DNA from: Hyphodiscus hymeniophilus | Taxonomy: Eukaryota > Ascomycota > Leotiomycetes > Helotiales > Hyphodiscaceae | Length of the DNA stretch: 64,000 nt | Assembly (NCBI GenBank): GCA_016508695.1 | Contig: VNKQ01000020.1 | Coordinates: 558,001 to 622,000, forward strand | Direction of reading: 5' to 3' | Shown here: piece by piece, positions 1 to 11,200 of the stretch | Layout of the letters: each line of letters starts with the position of its first letter | Position numbering within the stretch: the stretch's first letter is position 1 | Notes under the pieces: model-generated | What the model saw: the letters and a program-made list of their open reading frames with translations, nothing else | Database searches by the model: none | What the model was told of the DNA's origin: nothing | Translations under genes and position numbers: made by a program

Positions 1-685
1 GGTCTTATGGGAGTGGTGGGCAAGCCGGAGCCGGGGAGTCTTCAGGGAGTGGTGGGGGTGTGGCTGTAGCGCAAACAGCCTGGAAATGGGACACGGAGCA
101 GAACATGAATAGGTATTGGAACGGGACCATGTGGGTGTATTGGGATACAAGTGCTTCACGGGAGAAATACTGGGACGGAACTTATTGGCAGTGGAAAGTT
201 TAATCTCATCATATACTTTAACAGCAGGTTATCTCGGGCAGATGGCTTATCAAATTACAATCAAGTGTAGCTCAGATTTCATCAAACAAAAAAAGACAAG
301 CAGTTGAAGCCCTGTAATATTCTTCTCATCCATATATAAACGCTTGGCAATCTTTCGTTGGGTGGCAAGCTCGCATAATGCGAAGAAAACGTGACCTTGG
401 CCGTGGAATGCTAGATGGGAATTTCAGCTCCTCGTGATTGTTGTAAACGAGCTTCTCGATAAGCATTTCCGAGTGGACCTATAATAGCACGTGTCTGTGT
501 CCGGTAGCCTACCCTCTTTTAGACGTGCCTTAGCTGCCTTCATTTCGCCCAACAGAAAGCCGCCTTGGGTAACGGAAGGCACTAAGCCAATAAAACACTA
601 GCGTCGTGGTCAACTGCTAGTTCTTTACCGCAGCGCTTCCACCGAATATGTTACTTCCAAATTTATCTAAAACAGGGACAAAAGA
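1..685. other. No gene recognised
   Basis: Only short open frames without recognisable domains, coding bias or plausible splice structure were seen. The stretch is probably the upstream region of the AIM9-like gene that starts at 686. Confidence 0.5.
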
Positions 686-2741
686 ATGCCACTCCTCTCA
701 GGATCTTATCCACTGTATTGTCGGCGCTATATTAACAGACTCGTTGCTCGTCCTTATTCTCATCCCGCCGCCGCTAGAAAGTGTATGACTTGTTTGCACG
801 GAGGGAGTACACGTCCCATCATGCCAACGACTGCCCTTCGTGGGGTGAGAAATGATGGTTCTAGTATGTGAAGTTCCAAATCAAGGTTCTCTCCAGACAC
901 TAATCTATTCAGTGGAGGATATCAGAGAAGAGTCTTTGTACCAATACACGAGACACCGCTGGATGTAGGTTTATTTTGTACTCGGAGGTCGACGTTGGTG
1001 GTGATTGTGCGCTGATCAAGCATAGATACAATGAATCACGTCATCTATCAGAAAGATATCTCAAATTTGACCTTCAACAACTTCTGCAGATCGCACTTGA
1101 GTCTGCCTCTTCTGGAGGTGCCCGCCGCTGTACGTCACATACACACCTATCTCCTATGAAACTCATGACTGACTCAAATAAAAGGTACCGAAATTCTCAA
1201 ATGTAAAGAGGGATTGAATAATAAAGCCTATCTGCTTACACTGGATAACGGCTCGGAGGTGTTTGCTAAGCTGCCAAATCCGTGCGCAGGGCCTGCATTT
1301 TACACAACAGCGTCAGAAGTGGCCACACGTGAATTTGTGAGTATATCCTCGACTGAACCTGATGACGACTATGCTGACTTGAATAGTGTTTAGCTCCGCG
1401 AAATCATAGGAGTTCCCATTCCTCGTATACTTGCCTGGTCATCTGATCGAAACAATCCTGTAGGGGCAGAATATATCTTGGAGGAGAGGGCCCCAGGCAA
1501 GCCTCTCGGAAGGCTCTGGCAAGACTGGGATGAGTGGCCGTTGGAGGCCAGAAGCAACATCATCGAGCAGATTGTAGAGATTGAGCGCAAGCTTGCATCT
1601 ACGAAATTCGCAAAGTCGGGTTGTATCTACTTCCGGAATGATTTCCCTAACGGCGACTCCTTAGTGACCTCTCCTCCACTAACCACATCAATGCTTCAGC
1701 GCTTTACATTAGGACCACTAGTTGAGAGTGGGATGTGGCGACGCGCAAAGACTAGTATGGATATGAATCGAGGGCCATGTAAGTCATTATACATACCTAC
1801 AATCGTCCTTGGTCTAAAATGATGCAGATAGCGAACCCATCGAGTTTGTTGAAGCCATGGCCGAGTGCGAACTGAAATTCATCAATGCGCATGCACGCCC
1901 ACGAATGAACTATGCTCGTTCACTTACAGAGCCTGAGCTGCCTAGGGATATGCTCGACCTGTTAGATCGGTATCTTCGACTTGTTCCAGCCATGATGCCT
2001 CCACTGACTCCCGAAGATACGCACTCGCCGACACTATGGCACCCGGACCTTCATCTTGACAATGTTTTCGTCGACCCTGAATCGAAGAAAATCACACGGA
2101 TAATTGACTGGCAAGCCGCAGCGGCACTCCCATTATTTTATCAATGTGGAGTTCCAACGATGTTTAGGCATCAAGGACCGATGTCTGATGATAGGACTGT
2201 TTCGCCGAAGCACCCTGAAAATTATGACAGCCTTGAACAAGACGAGAAGGAAAAGATCAGTAACCTTATAAAGAGCGAGTCTCTGCACAAGAACTACCTT
2301 AGAATTACATCCAACAAGAACCCACGCCATTAGGTCGCGCTGCAATTACAAGACAAAGACAGAATACAGCCAATACGTATTGTCCAGAGCGTATGGGAAG
2401 ATTTTGATGTCTTCTTCCTTCGACGGGCACTGATCAGAATCACCAATAGGTGGAGTTACCTTTGCCCAAGCGCTGGGCCATGCCCCGTCAGCTTCAATGA
2501 GCAAGAGATGGCCCTGTATAGGCATGAGGAGGAGAATTGGGAGTATATCAGCGAGGTCATAAGAATCTTTCAAAGGAATTGGGGGTTGCCTCCTAATGGA
2601 TCAGTGGATCCAGCTAGGTTTGACGAGATTCAGGCTGAATTGGCGCAGATGAGAGATGCCTTCATCGAGGCTGCTGAAAACGAGGAGGACAGGCTTCTCG
2701 CCAATAAGTTATGGCCCTATCAAAATACTCCAGTCATATGA
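686..2741 (+). pseudogene. AIM9-like mitochondrial phosphotransferase (APH fold), in-frame stop
   Basis: This belongs to the fungal aminoglycoside-phosphotransferase/AIM9-like family, kinase-fold proteins expected in mitochondria whose substrate is unknown. Six exons fit by eye: 686-863, 913-964, 1026-1129, 1185-1336, 1394-1778 and 1828 onward, all GT..AG and summing to whole codons. Exon 1 is Arg-rich with few acids, like a mitochondrial presequence. Exons 2-3 spell the family N-terminal YTxxRWxYNE region, followed by a YTTASEVATREF segment. The catalytic loop HPDLHLDN and the IIDW metal-binding motif are present near 2040-2110. A TAG at 2331-2333 interrupts the frame, yet the same frame continues with family-like C-terminal sequence to TGA at 2739-2741. 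The TAG fits CAG to TAG. Without the stop the protein would be about 593 residues; with it, 458. Catalytic motifs precede the stop, so a truncated enzyme is conceivable. Confidence 0.72.
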
Positions 2742-2804
2742 GAGTTGACAGTCAAGGATCACAATCCCGCTTATTCTTAACAATCTTCCCTCCTAATATC
2801 TCAG

Positions 2805-3295
2805 GCAGACCCATCAGTGTTTTTTGACATCTGGGGGAAATGTGGCTCTGGTATCTCAAATGTGATGTCACATGACAAATGCTCGATTTCAGCAGCGCTG
2901 GTGACAACAAGTACGAATTTGTGGAAGAGAGGATGGCAAGAGGCACTCAAAGACTGTCCAGGGTGTGATGGGCTGCATGGATTTCCTCAGATCATCGACC
3001 AAATTAGGGTGTACAAGATGAGCCTGGCAGTGACACCCAGCTTGATAGTTGCATCAGCAATAAGCTCAATGGCCGCCAGGTACGCTACCCTTTATTTGCA
3101 GGAGGTAGATATTAACCCTTGTGATGCAATAGACTAAGGAAATAGACCAAGGATATCATTGCAACAGCCCACGCCATGGCTACGAAAGAGAAGTGCCCAA
3201 TAAAAATCGAGCACCTTGGGAAGGCCGTTGCCATCAACGAGAAGTTTGTTCGGGAATTTTACGGCAAGGACAAGACCGATAGAATATATCATTAG
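2805..3295 (+). CDS. Hypothetical protein, possibly partial
   Basis: Two open segments, 2805-3104 and 3146-3295, join in phase across a 41-nt GT..AG interval and encode about 149 residues. An acceptor-like CTAATATCTCAG precedes the first segment, so an upstream exon may be missing. The N-terminal part is Cys-rich and the middle has a hydrophobic stretch. The C-terminal part is helical and Lys-rich. I do not recognise the family. It lies just downstream of the AIM9-like gene and could be a relic. Confidence 0.35.
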
Positions 3296-3470
3296 CTGTT
3301 AATGACAGATGTTTTAGGTATAGCGTCACGAGCTGTGAAACGCTGGAACACGTGTCCATCAGCAGCAAATAGATACTTCAATATTCTCGCACCCACTCAT
3401 CAGCATCAACGTCTGTATAGTGGCAACTCATGGCTAAATTGTAAGACAATACTCTTGATAGCGGCACTCA

Positions 3471-4127
3471 TGCAGATGCCTACACGAAACGCTCAGCATC
3501 GGAAGAGCCTGATTTCGACGGCAGTGTAAGTCGGGTGACAAAACGACGCAAGAAGACACCGATGACAACAAGTCCAATCGACACACCAATTACCGTCTCT
3601 CTCGCCAAAGAGAGTCTACATCTTCTGCCCTGGAATTACCCGAACCCACTGATACTATTTCTCAGCTTAGCTCAAAGTTAAGCTCGATAGTAGAGGTGAT
3701 TGTCTCGGGCAAGAGCATCGCTGTAGCTACAGCATTTTTGGCAGCCCCAGTCCAAGAAAGAACTGCTTCTAAGGCAGCTGCATCTCAAATGACTCCTATG
3801 GAAGTGGACGCTTGGACAGCATTCACTGACGGAACCTGCCTTCTGCCAGAAATCGACTGGGAAAGCTGTCTTTCACCCGCGCCTACGTCTTCAAAGTCAC
3901 TCAAAATCGCACACCGTCGCGTAGAAGCTTTGAATCAACTATACAGAATAGACCGAGCACATGAGGGTCATGTTGTTTGGCTAAATCAAAACCGTATTGA
4001 ACTTTTACCTCTTGTCAAAGCCATGGCTCGTGTAATTGGATCGGAAAGAAATCTTGTCGGGGGGCGTGAAGGATGGAGTCCAACTAAGTTTGCAGATCTA
4101 CAGTCAATCAACAAGATACTGTCGTGA
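3471..4127 (+). CDS. Hypothetical protein with basic NLS-like segment, 5' end unclear
   Basis: An open segment near 3471-3525 ends at a good GTAAGT donor. A phase-compatible acceptor at 3614 leads into an open exon 3615-4127 of 170 codons. The exon reads as a real protein, with LSSKLSSIVE helices and a WTAFTDG motif, but I recognise no domain. If the intron is not used, a KRRKK nuclear-localisation-like run is retained. The 3' end overlaps the caspase-like relic on the other strand by about 20 bp, so the two were probably juxtaposed by a rearrangement near 4110-4140. Confidence 0.4.
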
Positions 4128-4811
4128 AAGATTTCTGTGGTCGCCCTCCAGCCTTTTCCCGTGGGCCGCTAGAGCCTACAACCTCGCAGCGCCGCCGCCA
4201 ATTGAGCTTCTTGTTGGGCATGCTCATGGCATAGCAGCAGTCGAACAAAAACAAGATGTCAAAGTCCGATTCCTCTAGCTGGCTCTGCAGTTTGTTCCAG
4301 TCGACGCTCCTTGCAGCATCCTTGAGGCTGAGCAACCATAGCCTCGCCTTGCTGTCGTCCTCATCGAAGCCGCCATGTCCCCCGTAGTAGAGAGCGAGCA
4401 AGTTCTCCTCGGTTTTGCTACCAGCTGGTCATCGAGGCTGACCAGCTTCTTAAGCAAGGCCTTGTACGTGTCCTCCTTCTCCAAAATGTGCCTGTCGATC
4501 TGGTGTCCGAACCTGTCGTGAAAGATCTGGAGCAGCTTCTCTGCGTCGATAGCAAGGTGCTGCCGATCAGTCAAGGTCTCGTGCCAGTAAACTGCCAGCA
4601 CTAGGACGTTATCATATTTCCTACCTCTCTTCAAGTTGTTCAGCGTCCTCTTGGCCGCCTGCGAGAGGTCTCACTCGAAGATTTTGTAGTCGTGAATATG
4701 GTCATATTCATCACCATCGACCGCAATCTGCTGCGACAGGTCGTGCTCCAAGTCGAGAGCCCCGAGCTGCGCTAGGAATGATTCAGGCGACATCTGCAAT
4801 GTTGTTATCAT
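4108..4811 (-). pseudogene. Caspase-like cysteine protease relic (CHAT/metacaspase clan)
   Basis: The core of a fungal caspase-like protease can be read on the minus strand. A conserved N-terminal KYDNVLVLAVYW strand (about 4580-4620) is followed by the catalytic-His segment LYYGGHG (about 4380-4400) and the catalytic-Cys segment LFDCC (about 4230-4245). The reading frame is broken three ways. There is an in-frame TGA at 4671-4673 between the leader and the protease core. A one-base frameshift lies in the four-T run at 4413-4416, between the N-terminal part and the His motif. The sequence ends soon after the Cys, where it runs into an unrelated plus-strand gene. Related fungal proteases are several hundred residues long, so the C-terminal half is lost. 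It is transcribed divergently from the gasdermin-like relic at 5076, the arrangement known for fungal protease/gasdermin pairs. The homopolymer shift could be a sequencing error; the TGA and the truncation are less easily dismissed. Confidence 0.65.
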
Positions 4812-5075
4812 TGAGGCGTATTATAATAATGCAAGACACTGAACAGCTGCTGCACAGATGGAACACCCATCACTGTAAGAAAGATATCGGGTTCATGTCG
4901 TGGTATTACAACATACAGCGTCAGCTCCTCAGCGAGTCGTAGCCAGAATTCCAAATAGCGGCGCGAGCCACTGGTGTGTAAGTTACCTTCCACCCAATAA
5001 AATCCCCCACAGGAGGGTGGCACCTCACGTGCGTGATTGGACAACGCCAGCAATGCACGAAAATGATCCCTTCAT

Positions 5076-6276
5076 GTGTGCTTTTCTGCTCCTGATTCGA
5101 GTTACGACGTGCTAGTATTGCTCGGAAGGCCCTGGGAAATGCCTGACTATGATCTCCACAAACAATACGCCAAGTGCATGAAGAAGCGCTCAGAAGGCCA
5201 TGCGATGTACCGCAACGTCTCAGCAGCAACGTTAAAGCCTGGCACATGCGGATACTTTGACAATGATGGCGACTGGCAAGTGATTATACAGACAACTGAT
5301 GCAGCAGAATTGCACAAGCAAGGTCTTCCCCTCCTGAAGGAGTCCGAACCTTCATAGATGTTGGGGAGGAGTACTGGCGGGGTCCCATAAAGTCATAAGG
5401 CGTGATAGGACAGCGAGTGGATCTGAACGTCCACGCAGCCGACGGAAGTCAGACTGTCGTCGCTGGCGGGAAGCTCGAGTTCTCCTCGTCCAAGCGCCGC
5501 AGCGCGATCCTCATTGCTGAAGGTGTCGTGCAGCACAACCAAGCTACGCCGGCGACCAAGCTCCGCGAATGCGGTAGCGCTCAAGCGCAGGCCCTGATCG
5601 ACCTGTCTGGCGATCGCGACATCATCAAGAAGAAGGGTTTCTGGATTGTGACCAAGACCTTTTCTGCTGGGAAGTGCTCCATATCTCTCCTTTCGTCCAA
5701 GCAATCGAAGTCATCGTACAACATCGATGCTCGGACATATGGGATTGATTTGTCGCCATCAGTGGAATGGTGGAATAGCCAGAAAGATGAGGATTGGAGA
5801 GATTTTAGCCATGTAGGTTTTCCTCAAGCTCGCTTCCGTCTTCATGAGGCTTCTGCCGAACATGACCTGGTCAGCACTGTCGCTTCGCTCCAACCTGCTC
5901 GTCCCTAGAGCGCCTGCTAATCTTCACTGTGTAGCCAGATGGCGTGGTGATGTTTATGTGCGGTATTTGGTGGAGATCTCGTTTCCTCAGTAAGATCATG
6001 AAGGTTGTTTTGGACAAGGAGAACCAAGAGTCCCTTGCAGGACACACAGGGCCGATGATTATAGACGTTGCCATCCAGTCGGGTCAATCTGCGGATCCAG
6101 AATACTACCAGTTCACTCCTACAGCAGTTGGAGAAGACAAGGGCAACTCCTTGAACTTACCCCAGGCAGAGGGTTCGCCATATGATGACAATGATGCTGC
6201 TTCTGACAGCGACGGAGTTGATGGGAATGGAATCGACGATGGCGAAGACAATGAAGAAGATGAGGACGATGACTAG
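5076..6276 (+). pseudogene. Gasdermin-like pore-forming cell-death effector relic
   Basis: The sequence resembles fungal gasdermin-like proteins (RCD-1/HET-Q1 family), which permeabilise membranes after proteolytic activation. Seen in order are an N-terminal LVLLGRPWEMPDYD segment, a GYFDNDGDWQVIIQ strand, a central GFWIVTKTF strand and a MFMCGIWW segment. An acidic Asp/Glu tail ends at 6276. A good intron, 5813-5934, has a GTAGGT donor, CTAAT branch site and TAG acceptor, and joins two family-like segments in phase. The gene is broken by a frameshift near 5340-5352 and an in-frame TAA at 5396-5398. No ATG begins the first segment, so an upstream exon or start has been missed or lost. Family assignment is from memory of the fold pattern, strengthened by the adjacent divergent caspase-like protease. 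It could instead be an unrelated beta-rich orphan. Confidence 0.55.
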
Positions 6277-6799
6277 GAATGGCATTGGCCAATACGGCCA
6301 ATGAAGCGCTCTTATTATTTTTCACAATGAATCGGAAGTAATGATATGATATTCTAGGTTCAGCTACAATGACGTATAGTGCATCCATCAAATTCGAAAA
6401 GCTTGCAAGGCATTGCTCGCCTTTCCATAGGTGTACCATTTCACGGACAGCTTCATGCCAGCAATGCCCCGCATGCCAATGTAACACATTCGATAGCTGT
6501 GATAAGTCAAACAACCCGCGCACTCGAATCCTCAAATGGCACTGTGTTAGTACATCATTCTTCTTTAGGATATGCAATACGAGCGATGGCTGCTTATCGA
6601 CAAGCATATATATCAGATCTCGTCGTACGGCAGTAGCACAGTTGATTCGGGAGACGGTAGCTTGGCAAAACACGTCGGACAGAAGAGTCGTGTCAACTGT
6701 CAGCCGTTCTAGCTCATTGATAAATGCCGCAAGGCAGCATCATCCTTTCTTTGCCAGCAACGCCGAGGACCTCATAGTTCCCAATGACTTGGCGGTATG
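6277..6799. other. Intergenic, no gene recognised
   Basis: No convincing coding segment. Several overlapping open frames are present on both strands without domain signal. Confidence 0.4.
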
Positions 6800-7090
6800 T
6801 ATCCTCTAGCAAGCCCCCTTTGTTGTCTTTATCACGCTTCTGGTACCAGCAAAACATGGAGTTACAGAACGCGAAAGTTCAGCGTCATTCCTCTTGTTGA
6901 TGCAGTGGGTATCAATACAGAAATACAGTAGACCACCCTGTCTAGCCTGCATTGCACATAACCGCATCTTTCCATAGCCAGATTAGTCCTCACCATTACC
7001 ACTATATGTCCTCGACAGTAACCTCCTCGACGTCTTTCCCCAACGTGTGTGTAGGATACCATATTCGAGAATGCCATGCAATCTGTTCCT
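6800..7090 (-). pseudogene. HET-domain relic
   Basis: Reading the minus strand from about 7070 down gives a degraded HET (heterokaryon incompatibility) domain. An EYGIL..RWG segment corresponds to the family EYAILSHRWG, then SGYGKM, then LLYFCIDTHCINK corresponding to YFWIDTCCIDK, then a DAELSRS element. An in-frame TAA lies near 6981-6986, and key Trp and Cys positions are altered. No complete gene survives around it. It lies between the gasdermin-like relic and transposon element A. Confidence 0.7.
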
Positions 7091-7255
7091 CGATTTAGTA
7101 CAACTGGCCAGCGCTATTGCATTGCAGGATACGCATTAGCAAGGCCATTTTCGAGTATTTCAGGAAATAGCTTGCCGTGATAAGGTCGCAGAGTGGACAT
7201 GGTACGAGCCAGCCCAGCCGCCACTTCGTAGTGTGCTTAGACTCTCTTGCATACG

Positions 7256-7390
7256 GCAACAGAGCTGGCACAAATTGAGTCAGCACAGATAATGGGCTAG
7301 CTCAGCTGTGCCAGGACAAAAGTTGGGCTAGCTCACCGTGTGTACTAGCACAAATGAGTTAGCACAGCAACAGAGCTGGCACAAATGCTC
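7256..7390. repeat. Short direct repeats around GAGCTGGCACAAAT
   Basis: The string CAACAGAGCTGGCACAAAT occurs near 7257 and again near 7370. Between them are variants of GGGCTAGCTCA and AGTCAGCACAG. This is a small cluster of degenerate repeats just outside the left end of element A; its function is unknown. Confidence 0.5.
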
Positions 7391-7488
7391 TTTGTAGGTC
7401 AGCATCACGTGTCACGTTTAAAACCATGTCATACGATATTGTACGCCCATTAAAGTTAATTTGAATGTGATTCAACATGCTATCTCTA

Positions 7489-7610
7489 ACGTCCATCCCT
7501 GTGTGCCGGAAAACCCTGCGTGCCGGAACAACATCAAGGTTTGGGGGTTTTAGCTCTTCACCACATAAATATATAGAGCTCCAATTAGTTTGCTATGATC
7601 CATCTACTGT
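7489..7610 (+). repeat. Left terminal inverted repeat of element A
   Basis: Starts ACGTCCATCCCTGTGTGCCG and has two internal copies of a CCCTGyGTGsCGGA motif. It pairs with 13262-13382 over more than 100 bp with scattered, mostly C/T-type differences. Confidence 0.85.
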
Positions 7611-7779
7611 TTATCTGTAAGGAGCCGATTTATAGTCACAAAATATTATAGTTGTGGTTGCTTTTTGTATTATTCTGTTAATGGCATTAAAAGCGCTTTC
7701 AACTATTTCCCCAGCTCTGTCATAACTAATATCGCGTCCCCAAAATTCGGGGCTATATTATAGAGCTTTTATCAAATTG

Positions 7780-7930
7780 AAATCTTAATCCAGGGTTTGA
7801 AGACATAAAGCACAAGGAAACTTGTATGCCGGATTTATCCGGACAAAAGTGCGAGGAGCATGAAATGCCAAGCAACCTAATAAGCGAGGAAGGATATATC
7901 TTCAGGGTATTTACAGCCACGCTAGTGGTA
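7780..7930 (+). pseudogene. Transposase 5'-end relic, left arm of element A
   Basis: The segment GGATTTATCCGGACAAA plus its flanks matches the region upstream of the element B transposase at 37840-37960 (encoded PDLSGQ). It is reproduced in inverted orientation in the right arm near 13020-13090. Only this 5' part is present. Confidence 0.6.
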
Positions 7931-8240
7931 CTTAATCTTGCTACTTATATATATCACGTGTAATTGTGGCACAATGCGACATTCTTCTAGAAGTTACGTG
8001 TTTAGTTCTGCATCAAGTTGGCACTCCGTCGTTCCAATTCGCCAGTCAATAATTCCAAGCCTATCTTTACCTCCAGGTAAGGTATGGGCAATGCCTATGA
8101 GCAACCGCGCTAGTAAAGTCTTGCTAGAGACATCACTACACTTTCTACAAAATGCTAGAAGGCAAGTGGCGATATCAGAATAGTATATAAGTAGATGGTT
8201 CCCTAGAACCCTCCAAGAAAGAAAGGTTTTCCTTTTAATT

Positions 8241-11200
8241 CTATGTTATAAACTTTGCTCCCTTATCAAAGGAAAAACCTGAAATTCTTCCAGATGAATG
8301 CCCTATAACAATGCCTTCGTTCTGAGTAGCTGAACAAGTTTGTCGATACTCAGGAGGCAGCCAAATGACACTCGTATTATCTTCCGCTACCCAATTATCT
8401 GCTATATGTAAGATTGGCGACTGCTTGGCGTAAGTGTGACCCTTGAGCGTCTGTAGTACTGCTCCCGTGGCCGCGTCCCAGAGCCGCACTGTGTTATCGT
8501 GCGATCTAGACACGACCTGCGTGCCGTTGGGTGAGAAGGCCACGGAACTGACCCAGCGAGTGTGGCCCTCGAGCGTCTGTAGCGCTACTCTTGTGGCCGC
8601 GTCCCAGAGCCGCACCGTGTTATCGTGCGATCCAGACACAACCTGCGTGCTGTTGGGTAAGAAGGCCACGGAACTGACCCAGCGAGTATGGCCCTCGAGC
8701 GTCTAAAGCGCTACTCCCGTGGCCGCGTCCCAAAGCCACACCGTGTTATCGTGCGATCTAGACACAACCTGCGTGCCGTTGGGTGAGAAGGCCACGGAAC
8801 TAACCCAGCGAGTGTGGCCCTCGAGCGTCTAAAGCGCTACTCCCGTGGCCGCGTCCTAGAGCCGCACCGTGTTATCGTGCGATCCAGACACGACCTGCGT
8901 GCCGTTGGGTAAGAAGGCCACGGAACTGACCCAGCGAGTGTGGCCCTCGAGCGTCTGAAGCGCTACTCCCGTGGCCGCGTCCTAGAGCCACACCGTGTTA
9001 TCGTGCGATCTAGACACAACTTGCGTGCCGTTGGGTGAGAAGGCCACGGAATTGACCCAGCGAGTATAGCCCTCGAGCGTCTGAAGCGCTACTCCCGTGG
9101 CCGCGTCCCAGAGCCGCACCGTGTTATTGTACGATCTAGACACGACCTACGTGCCGTTAGGTGAGAAGGCCACGGAACTAACCGAGCGAGTGTGGCCCTC
9201 GAGCGTCTGTAGCGCTACTCCCGTGGCCGCGTCCCAGAGCCGCACCGTATTATCGTGCGATCCAGACACAACCTGCGTGCCGTTGGGTGAGAAGGCCACG
9301 GAACTAACCCAGCGAGTGTGGCCCTCGAGCGTCTGCAGCGCTGCTCCCGTGGCCGCGTCCCAGAGCCGCACCGTGTCGTCGCCAGATCCAGACACGACTT
9401 GCGTGCCGTTGGGTGAGAAGGCCACGGAACTAACCCAGCTAGTGTGGCCCTCGAGCGTCTGTAGCGCTGCTCCCGTGGCCGCGTCCCAGAGCCGCACCGT
9501 GTTATTGTGCGATCTAGACACGACCTGCGTGCCGTTGGGTGAGAAGGCCACGGAACTAACCTAGCGAGTGTGGCCCTCGAGCGTCTGTAGCGCTACTCCC
9601 GTGGCCGCGTCCTAGAGCCGCACCGTGTTATCGTACGATCTAGACACGACTTGCGTGCCGTTGGGTGAGAAGGCCACGGAACTGACCCAGCGAGTGTAGC
9701 CCTCGAGCGTCTATAGCGCTACTCCCGTGGCCGCGTCCTAGAGCCGCACCGTGTTATCGTGCGATCTAGACACGACCTGCGTGCCGTTGGGTGAGAAGGC
9801 CACGGAACTGACCCAGCGAGTGTGGCCCTCGAGCGTCTATAGCGCTACTCTTATAGCCGCGTCCCAGAGCCGCACCGTGTTATCGTGCGATCCAGACACA
9901 ACCTGCGTGCCGTTGGGTGAGAAGGCTACGGAACTGACCGCGCGAGTGTGGCCCTCGAGCGTCTATAGCGCTATACTCCAATGTTCTTAAACTTTTGGTT
10001 TTAGCTAAATCCAATCTAGAATACAATTTTCGAACTTTCTTCGAATAATACTGTTTCCTAGCGCAAAGACAAGAGCAGAGCAATATAGTTAAAGCGGTGC
10101 CTGTTCAATTACTAATCGATTGTATAACGCAAATCGCTTTGCATTATAGACGAATATATGAAAATTAGGGCTTTTATCAATCTAAGGACGGGTTAGTTAG
10201 ACACCTATAAGCAATAGATAGCTAACCAGAACATAAGTCTCTAGGGACAATATTGCTTGAATCGCTTCTGACGTCTTTCCTATCCACCCAAGTGCCTCAA
10301 GCTAGTATAGCAGATAAGCCTGTAGAAATTGGTGGGCTTTCTCGCCGTCGTAAGCCTAAGAACTACTACTTTATAGATGCTGAACCCAGTAGAGGCATGC
10401 GTATTAAACTTCGGGCGGAAGGCATTTCTAAAGACGACCGCTCTCAACTTGGCTAGCTTGACTACTAGGAGTATATATTTCACAAATGTCTTTCTTGAGC
10501 GTCTGGGACAATAGTTGTATACAGCTAGTAGCTAGTATCTGGTGTGCCTCCTTCTTATTTACCTAGTAATCCCCACATCGGTCTTTGTTAAGGAGAAAGT
10601 CGCGAAATGAAGGGTGATAGAGGCGGAGCAATCCAGCAACATCCTTTGGAATATCTAGGATAGCTTGTAGTCTCTCGAGAGTCTGCGTAACCCGTATCCC
10701 GGAGATGCTGCTTACCTTTGCTAGCGAGGCAGCGGGAAGAGGGGAAAATAAAATAACAATGCTTCCAAGAATTCTTCGCTACATTGTATATAACCGTACT
10801 TTCTCCGGTTGTCTGAAAGTAATAGGTATAGAGTTTTGAAGTACAGTGATATATATTTGGTCGAGATGCTATTCTGGGGTGCCTTCAAAACTAGTGCCCT
10901 CAAGAATCTCATCAAGCCGATCTTCAGCGAACTCCTCGCCATCTTTGATAAAACGACACGCTATTGCTGCCCAGATGAAGAGTCCGCTAGCATGGACAAC
11001 CAGCTATCTCAGAACTCTATCGCCTAGCCACTCAGATCCAAGAGTCCACTCTTGCCCGATTATCCTGAGATAGTGTTCCAAGAAAATAGAGATATCATGG
11101 TTAATGATTGCTGGCTCTATGTCGTAAAGTACGAAGTCCTGGTGTTCGGCTTGTGGGATAGCACGTATGCCATATCGAATTAGAACTTCAGGTCTACTCG

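Noticed and set aside
8443..9990. Long open frames on the plus strand across the WD40 repeats
   Set aside because: They are shadows of the minus-strand 126-bp WD40 units; the repeat keeps several frames open.
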